A DNA stretch of 64,000 bases, from NCBI RefSeq assembly GCF_017313085.1, contig NZ_JAFLNF010000006.1, forward strand, positions 124,001 through 188,000, given 5' to 3'. The position numbers and the translations under genes are program-made. Each line of letters begins with the position of its first letter. Position 1 is the first letter of the stretch. Positions 59,431-64,000 of this stretch are shown piece after piece. Source of the DNA: Roseibium limicola (GTDB lineage Bacteria; Pseudomonadota; Alphaproteobacteria; Rhizobiales; Stappiaceae). The notes below the pieces were generated by a model. It had not been told where the DNA came from. It worked only from the letters and a program-made list of their open reading frames with translations, and made no database searches.

Positions 59431-59454
59431 GAAGCGTTGGCGCTAGAACGCTTC
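59431..59454 (+). other. 8-bp inverted repeat upstream of sdhC
   Basis: GAAGCGTT (59431-59438) and AACGCTTC (59447-59454) pair exactly around GGCGCTAG. It lies 68 bases before the sdhC start and 25 bases before the palindrome at 59480. It could be an operator or an RNA leader hairpin. Confidence 0.5.
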
Positions 59455-59479
59455 TAGACAACGCCTTGTATTGCTTACG

Positions 59480-59495
59480 CTTACGTTAACGTAAG
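59480..59495. promoter_or_regulatory. 16-bp perfect palindrome, probable operator of the sdh operon
   Basis: CTTACGTTAACGTAAG reads the same on both strands. A partial CTTACG copy precedes it at 59474. It ends 26 bases before the sdhC ATG, in the region expected to hold the promoter (possible TTGTAT at 59466). The shape resembles MerR-family (LiuR-type) sites, but the regulator is unknown. Confidence 0.65.
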
Positions 59496-59521
59496 ACTGG
59501 CGTCGGACGGGAGAGAAATCC

Positions 59522-59920
59522 ATGTCGAATGCCGACCTGAGGGGCAATCGCCCCCTGTCGCCCCATCTTCAGATCTACAAGCCCATCCTCACGATGGTGG
59601 TGTCGATCGTCCACCGCATCACCGGTGCCGCCCTTTACTTTGGAACGATTCTTTTGGCCTGGTGGCTGATCGCAGCCGCAGCTGGCCCGGAGTACTTTGA
59701 GTTCGTGAACGCGATCTACGGCTCGATCATCGGCCAACTGATCCTGTTTGGATTCACCTGGGCCCTGGTGCATCACATGCTGAGTGGTGTTCGCCACCTG
59801 ATCTGGTCGCTGGGCAAGGGGTTTGAACTCAAGTTCGCCGAGTGGATGGCGCGCATCACCATCATCAGCTCCGTTTCACTGACGATCCTTCTTTGGATCA
59901 TCGGCTATCTGGTTCGTTGA
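59522..59920 (+). CDS. sdhC: Succinate dehydrogenase cytochrome b556 subunit
   Basis: A 132-residue membrane anchor with three transmembrane helices. The N-terminus [20 protein letters not shown] and [12 protein letters not shown] are family signatures; the haem ligand region is [15 protein letters not shown]. It binds ubiquinone and haem b with SdhD in complex II. It starts 26 bases after the palindrome and is followed by sdhD after 11 bases. Confidence 0.96.
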   Translation: MSNADLRGNRPLSPHLQIYKPILTMVVSIVHRITGAALYFGTILLAWWLIAAAAGPEYFEFVNAIYGSIIGQLILFGFTWALVHHMLSGVRHLIWSLGKGFELKFAEWMARITIISSVSLTILLWIIGYLVR

Positions 59921-59931
59921 GGGGAAACGTC

Positions 59932-60315
59932 ATGTCCGATTTACGCACTCCGCTCTCCAGGGTACGCGGCCTTGGTTCGGCGAAGGAAGGCACAGATCAC
60001 TTCTGGAAACAGCACGTCACGGCATTTGCCAACGTGTTCCTGATCTCCTTCTTCGTGATCCTCGTGATTTCCATGCAGGGCGACAGCTATGAAGGCGTCC
60101 TTGCGACGCTTGAAAATCCGCTGGTGTCCATCTTGCTGTTGCTGGTGATCCTCTCCGGAATCTTCCACATGAAGCTCGGCATGCAGGTGATCATCGAGGA
60201 TTACGTTCACGGCGAAAGCCTCAAGTTCTTGACCTTGATGGCGAATACATTCTTCTGCGTTAGCGTTGGGCTCGGCTGCATCTTTGCCGTGCTGAAAATT
60301 GGCTTTGGAGGCTGA
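59932..60315 (+). CDS. sdhD: Succinate dehydrogenase membrane anchor subunit
   Basis: A 127-residue three-helix protein. [20 protein letters not shown] is the standard N-terminus and [16 protein letters not shown] carries the haem-ligand histidine region. ATG 59932 has TTGAGGGGAAACG upstream, which supports it over in-frame starts inside sdhC. sdhA begins 5 bases after its stop. Confidence 0.95.
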   Translation: MSDLRTPLSRVRGLGSAKEGTDHFWKQHVTAFANVFLISFFVILVISMQGDSYEGVLATLENPLVSILLLLVILSGIFHMKLGMQVIIEDYVHGESLKFLTLMANTFFCVSVGLGCIFAVLKIGFGG

Positions 60316-60320
60316 CCCGA

Positions 60321-62147
60321 ATGGCCAAGACTTATGAGTTTGTCGATCACAACTACGATGTAGTGGTGGTTGGCGCTGGTGGCGCAGGTTTGCGTGCGAC
60401 CCTCGGCATGGCCGAGCAGGGCCTGCGCACCGCCTGCATCACCAAGGTATTTCCGACCCGCTCCCACACCGTCGCGGCTCAGGGTGGCATCGCTGCCTCC
60501 TTGAAGAACATGACGCCCGACAGCTGGGAATGGCACATGTATGACACGGTGAAGGGCTCCGATTGGCTCGGAGACACCGACGCCATGGAATATCTGGCCC
60601 GTGAGGCCCCGAAAGCAGTCTACGAGCTGGAGCACTATGGTGTGCCCTTCTCGCGGACGGAAGACGGGCGCATTTATCAGCGTCCTTTCGGCGGCCACAT
60701 GCAGAACTTCGGTGAAGGTCCCCCCGTTCAGCGTACCTGTGCCGCTGCCGACCGGACGGGCCACGCCATTCTGCATACGCTTTATGGTCAGTCCCTGCGC
60801 AACAACGCCGAGTTTTACATCGAGTATTTCGCGCTTGATCTGATCATGTCCGACGACGGCGTGTGTCAGGGCGTGATTGCCTGGAACCTCGACGACGGAA
60901 CAATCCATCGCTTCACGGCCAAGTCCGTGGTTCTGGCGACGGGCGGTTACGGCCGTGCCTACTTCTCTGCGACCTCTGCTCACACCTGTACCGGTGATGG
61001 CGGCGGCATGGTTGCCCGCGCAGGGCTGCCTCTGCAGGATATGGAATTCGTTCAGTTCCACCCGACCGGCATCTACGGCTCCGGCTGTCTGATTACCGAA
61101 GGCGCGCGCGGCGAAGGTGGCTATCTGGTCAACTCCGAAGGCGAACGCTTCATGGAGCGCTATGCGCCATCGGCCAAGGATCTGGCGTCGCGTGACGTTG
61201 TCTCGCGCTGCATGACCATGGAAATCCGTGAAGGCCGTGGCGTCGGCAAGGACAAGGATCATATCTTCCTGCATCTGGATCACCTTGATCCAGCCTTGCT
61301 GCATGAGCGCCTTCCGGGCATTTCGGAATCGGCGAAGATCTTTGCCGGTGTCGACCTGACCAAGGAGCCGATCCCGGTTCTGCCGACGGTTCACTACAAC
61401 ATGGGCGGCATTCCGACCAACTACTGGGGCGAAGTCGTCAGCCCGACCAAGGATGATCCCAACCGGATCGTACCGGGGCTGATGGCCGTCGGTGAAGCCG
61501 GCTGTGCCTCCGTGCATGGTGCCAACCGCCTTGGTTCCAACTCGCTGATCGACCTTGTGGTCTTCGGGCGTGCTGCAGCCATCCGTGCCGGTGAAGTCGT
61601 GGATCCGAAGACCGCTGTCCCGACTGCCAACGCCGCATCCTGCGAAAAGATCATGGATCGTTTCGACAATATGCGGAACGCCAATGGTTCCACGCCGACA
61701 GCAGATCTGCGCGACAAGATGCAACGCACCATGCAGGAAGACGCTGCCGTCTTCCGGACCCAGGAAAGCCTGGAGCAGGGTTGCAAGCGCATGAGCGCGA
61801 TCTGGGGAGAGATGAAGGATCTGAAGGTCACCGACCGCTCAATGATCTGGAACTCCGACCTTGTCGAAACTCTCGAGCTGGAAAACCTGATGGCCAACGC
61901 CATCACGACGGTTTATGGCGCGGAAGCCCGCAAGGAAAGCCGTGGCGCCCATGCACGTGAGGACTACAAGGATGGCCCGCTCGGTGGCCGGAATGATGAC
62001 GAATGGCGCAAGCACACCCTGGCCTGGGTGAATGACGCCGGCGACGTCAAGCTGGATTACCGTGCGGTTGTCACCGAGCCTTTGACCAAGTTCGAGGACG
62101 GCGGCATCGACATGAAGAAGATCGCGCCAAAAGCGCGCGTCTACTAA
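60321..62147 (+). CDS. sdhA: Succinate dehydrogenase flavoprotein subunit
   Basis: A 608-residue FAD subunit oxidising succinate to fumarate. The nucleotide-binding loop is [16 protein letters not shown], and covalent FAD attaches at His49 in [11 protein letters not shown]. The active-site segments include [20 protein letters not shown] and the [12 protein letters not shown] motif near the end of the FAD domain. Length is normal. It is separated from sdhB by an extra gene of 0.86 kb. Confidence 0.98.
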   Translation: MAKTYEFVDHNYDVVVVGAGGAGLRATLGMAEQGLRTACITKVFPTRSHTVAAQGGIAASLKNMTPDSWEWHMYDTVKGSDWLGDTDAMEYLAREAPKAVYELEHYGVPFSRTEDGRIYQRPFGGHMQNFGEGPPVQRTCAAADRTGHAILHTLYGQSLRNNAEFYIEYFALDLIMSDDGVCQGVIAWNLDDGTIHRFTAKSVVLATGGYGRAYFSATSAHTCTGDGGGMVARAGLPLQDMEFVQFHPTGIYGSGCLITEGARGEGGYLVNSEGERFMERYAPSAKDLASRDVVSRCMTMEIREGRGVGKDKDHIFLHLDHLDPALLHERLPGISESAKIFAGVDLTKEPIPVLPTVHYNMGGIPTNYWGEVVSPTKDDPNRIVPGLMAVGEAGCASVHGANRLGSNSLIDLVVFGRAAAIRAGEVVDPKTAVPTANAASCEKIMDRFDNMRNANGSTPTADLRDKMQRTMQEDAAVFRTQESLEQGCKRMSAIWGEMKDLKVTDRSMIWNSDLVETLELENLMANAITTVYGAEARKESRGAHAREDYKDGPLGGRNDDEWRKHTLAWVNDAGDVKLDYRAVVTEPLTKFEDGGIDMKKIAPKARVY

Positions 62148-62162
62148 GGAACGGAAAGACCC

Positions 62163-63020
62163 TTGAGCGTATCTGCGACCCTCATGGACACGGTCAGTCC
62201 CTTCGGCACCTACAAGGCCGAGGGACTGGTCCGCTATGCCTGGCAGCTGGCGGATCGTCATGATCTGTCCGTTTCTCTGCGCAAGCGGATCCGTGCTCTG
62301 GTGTCGCGGGTCTTCAAGGGGCCGTATGACACGGAAGTCGACGGTCTCCGGTTCCGGATTTATCCGGGCCAGAACTATGATGACCGCAAGATTCTGGCCA
62401 AAGGTCGACTGCCGGAACGGGCGGAGCACAAGCTTCTCAAGCCTTTTCTGATCTCTGGTTCGGTCTTCGTCGATGTCGGAGCCAATATCGGCAGCTACAC
62501 GCTCTTTGCGGCCAGCTGCGGGGCTGAGGTTCTGGCGGTCGAGGCCAATCCGGAAACGGCTGCCAAGCTGCGGTTCAACCTTCAGGCCAACGGTCTTGCC
62601 ACTGACGTCTGCAGGGTGCAGTTGGCGGAAGTGGCGATTGGCGACAAGGCAGGAACGCTGTCTCTTTGGACAGAGCCGTCGAATTGCGGCTTTGCCACGC
62701 TGGTTGAGGATCTGACCACCGGCGAATGGGCGGGTGACTGGACACCGAAAGAGGTCACTGTCCGCCCGCTTGCCGATGTGGTGGCGGACAAGGGGCTGAA
62801 GCGTATCGACGTTTTGAAGGTGGACGTGGAAGGCTTCGAGGATCGTGTGGTTCTTCCTTTCTTGCGCACCGCTGACCGGGTCTTGTGGCCTCGTGTCATC
62901 ATGCTTGAAACCAACTGCCGGCCGCATTGGGTCGAGGATTGTACTTCCGAACTGGAAATCCTCGGGTACCGCGCTGCCGGATCGACAACAGACAACACCG
63001 TCTTCGAGCTCGGCTCTTAG
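62163..63020 (+). CDS. FkbM-family SAM-dependent methyltransferase
   Basis: A 285-residue methyltransferase. The SAM-binding region is VFVDVGANIGSYTLFAA with VLAVEANPETAAKLR, and LKVDVEGFEDRVVLPF is a typical FkbM block. The family methylates sugar or polyketide hydroxyls, and the substrate here is unknown. TTG 62163 has GGAACGGAAAG upstream; ATG 62184 is a second candidate. It lies 15 bases after sdhA and 60 bases before sdhB on the same strand, so it is expected to be co-transcribed with the sdh genes. Base usage does not look foreign. Confidence 0.85.
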   Translation: MSVSATLMDTVSPFGTYKAEGLVRYAWQLADRHDLSVSLRKRIRALVSRVFKGPYDTEVDGLRFRIYPGQNYDDRKILAKGRLPERAEHKLLKPFLISGSVFVDVGANIGSYTLFAASCGAEVLAVEANPETAAKLRFNLQANGLATDVCRVQLAEVAIGDKAGTLSLWTEPSNCGFATLVEDLTTGEWAGDWTPKEVTVRPLADVVADKGLKRIDVLKVDVEGFEDRVVLPFLRTADRVLWPRVIMLETNCRPHWVEDCTSELEILGYRAAGSTTDNTVFELGS

Positions 63021-63080
63021 GGATCGGTGATTTTAGCGGCCCGGACGCGAACCCAGGGCCCAAACGCGGAGCGATGAAAA

Positions 63081-63863
63081 ATGGTTCAGCTGACGCTTCC
63101 CCGGAACTCTCAGGTGACGGAAGGCAAGGTTTGGGACAAACCTGCCGGTGCGACCAACTTGCGGGAATACCGGATCTACCGCTGGAACCCGGATGATGGA
63201 CGCAATCCGCGTGTCGACACCTACTTCGTCGATACGGATGACTGCGGCCCGATGGTTCTCGACGGCCTGATCTACATCAAGAACAAGGTCGACCCGACCC
63301 TGACCTTCCGCCGGTCCTGCCGCGAAGGCATCTGTGGCTCCTGCGCGATGAACATCGACGGAACCAACACCCTGGCTTGTACCAAAGGTACGGATGAGGT
63401 TGCTGGTGATGTTGTGAAGATCTATCCGCTGCCGCATATGCCGGTGGTGAAGGATCTGATCCCGGATTTGACGCGCTTTTATGCTCAGCACCGCTCCATC
63501 GAGCCATGGCTGAAGACGACGACGCCACAGCCTGAGAAGGAATGGCGCCAGTCACACGAAGACAGGCAGAAGCTCGACGGCCTTTATGAGTGCATTCTCT
63601 GCGCTTGCTGCTCGACTTCCTGCCCGAGCTACTGGTGGAATGGCGACCGCTACCTCGGCCCGGCCATCTTGCTTCAGGCTTACCGTTGGTTGATCGACTC
63701 GCGCGATGAGGCAACCGGTGAGCGTCTCGATGATCTTGAAGATCCATTCCGCCTCTACCGCTGCCACACCATCATGAACTGTACTCAGGCGTGCCCGAAG
63801 GGTCTGAACCCTGCCAAGGCAATCGCCGAGATCAAGAAGATGTTGGTCGAACGTCGCGTCTGA
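63081..63863 (+). CDS. sdhB: Succinate dehydrogenase iron-sulfur subunit
   Basis: A 260-residue protein carrying three clusters: 2Fe-2S via C80, C85, C88, C100; 4Fe-4S with C171, C174, C177; and 3Fe-4S with C181, C228, C234, the remaining C238 returning to the 4Fe-4S. It passes electrons from SdhA to ubiquinone. All ligands are present. It follows the FkbM-type gene and ends the operon. Confidence 0.98.
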   Translation: MVQLTLPRNSQVTEGKVWDKPAGATNLREYRIYRWNPDDGRNPRVDTYFVDTDDCGPMVLDGLIYIKNKVDPTLTFRRSCREGICGSCAMNIDGTNTLACTKGTDEVAGDVVKIYPLPHMPVVKDLIPDLTRFYAQHRSIEPWLKTTTPQPEKEWRQSHEDRQKLDGLYECILCACCSTSCPSYWWNGDRYLGPAILLQAYRWLIDSRDEATGERLDDLEDPFRLYRCHTIMNCTQACPKGLNPAKAIAEIKKMLVERRV

Positions 63864-63889
63864 TTTTTCGAGATGGAAATTGAAATTAG

Positions 63890-63918
63890 AAAAGCCGCCC
63901 CAAAAAGGCGGCTTTTTT
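63890..63918 (+). terminator. Intrinsic terminator after sdhB
   Basis: AAAAGCCGCC and GGCGGCTTTT pair perfectly around CCCAAAA-type loop bases, with TTTTTT tail. It ends the sdhCDA-fkbM-sdhB transcript. Confidence 0.92.
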
Positions 63919-63980
63919 GTTTGAAGTCTGGTCTCGGCTCAGCTTGCTGGTTCAAAGTTACAAAAAGTATCACCCTGCCG

Positions 63981-64000
63981 CGTCATGCCATAGCTCGACC
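63981..64000. repeat. Start of a second copy of the palindromic repeat, cut by the window edge
   Basis: CGTCATGCCATAGCTCGACC shares its first 11 bases (CGTCATGCCAT) with the repeat at 56765. By analogy the sequence beyond the window would continue with ATGGCAT to close the stem. Only one arm is visible. Confidence 0.4.

Larger units (their letters stand above)
59220..59521 (+). other. Intergenic region between glsA and sdhC
   Basis: 302 bases without a supported gene. It contains a 7-bp TTTCAAG/CTTGAAA inverted repeat (59255-59289, possibly the glsA terminator, as it is bordered by T-rich sequence), the GAAGCGTT/AACGCTTC hairpin and the 16-bp palindrome, then a GGGAGAG ribosome-binding site before sdhC. 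Confidence 0.7.

Overview
The window is a 64 kb stretch of core chromosome from an alphaproteobacterium, most likely order Hyphomicrobiales (Rhizobiales) and perhaps a Stappiaceae-type marine genus (Roseibium/Labrenzia/Stappia). This is inferred from gene order and style: dnaK-dnaJ-pmtA, tsaB-rimI-fur/mur-plsC-miaB-phoH-ybeY-corC-lnt-HTH-metK-trmB, rimP-nusA-ylxR-infB-rbfA-truB-rpsO-pnp, and sdhCDAB. RpoH-type promoters of the alphaproteobacterial form and frequent GTG/TTG starts agree. Coding density is high. I see no phage, insertion sequence, CRISPR array or tRNA gene.

Layout. 1-9.6 kb: the end of ubiB, then alkB (minus), then a protein-quality-control block. dnaK and dnaJ are followed by pmtA and an FMN reductase, then hslV, a membrane protein and hslU; dnaK and hslV each have a good heat-shock promoter upstream. 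9.1-12.2 kb: a universal stress protein, an Nfu-type Fe-S carrier, tsaB, rimI and a Fur/Mur regulator. 12.2-22 kb: plsC, miaB, phoH, ybeY, corC-like, lnt, a PraR-like HTH regulator, metK and trmB. 22-33 kb: the rimP-nusA-ylxR-infB-rbfA-truB operon behind a probable attenuator, then rpsO, pnp, dapB and gpmA.

34-36.7 kb (minus strand): a PfkB sugar/adenosine kinase, pheA and kdsB, divergent from a membrane-anchored cytochrome c. 37.7-41.1 kb: two tandem membrane-bound CHASE-GGDEF proteins. 41.2-49 kb: a Yej-type peptide ABC importer with two binding proteins. 49-53.4 kb (minus): a lytic transglycosylase, a histidine-phosphatase-like protein, nudC, a HIT protein and a transcarbamylase-fold protein with altered active-site motifs. 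53.4-57.6 kb: the SRP RNA gene, dnaX, ybaB, recR and a CysZ/EI24-like membrane protein. 57.6-64 kb: an unknown gene (minus), glutaminase, and the succinate dehydrogenase operon with an FkbM-type methyltransferase between sdhA and sdhB.

Most of the window is housekeeping and I did not find a clear new multi-gene system. The least ordinary items are the transcarbamylase-like protein, the methyltransferase inside the sdh operon, the DGC pair with different inhibitory-site residues, the membrane protein between hslV and hslU, a palindromic intergenic repeat that seems to recur at the window's right edge, and a 16-bp perfect palindrome in front of sdhC.
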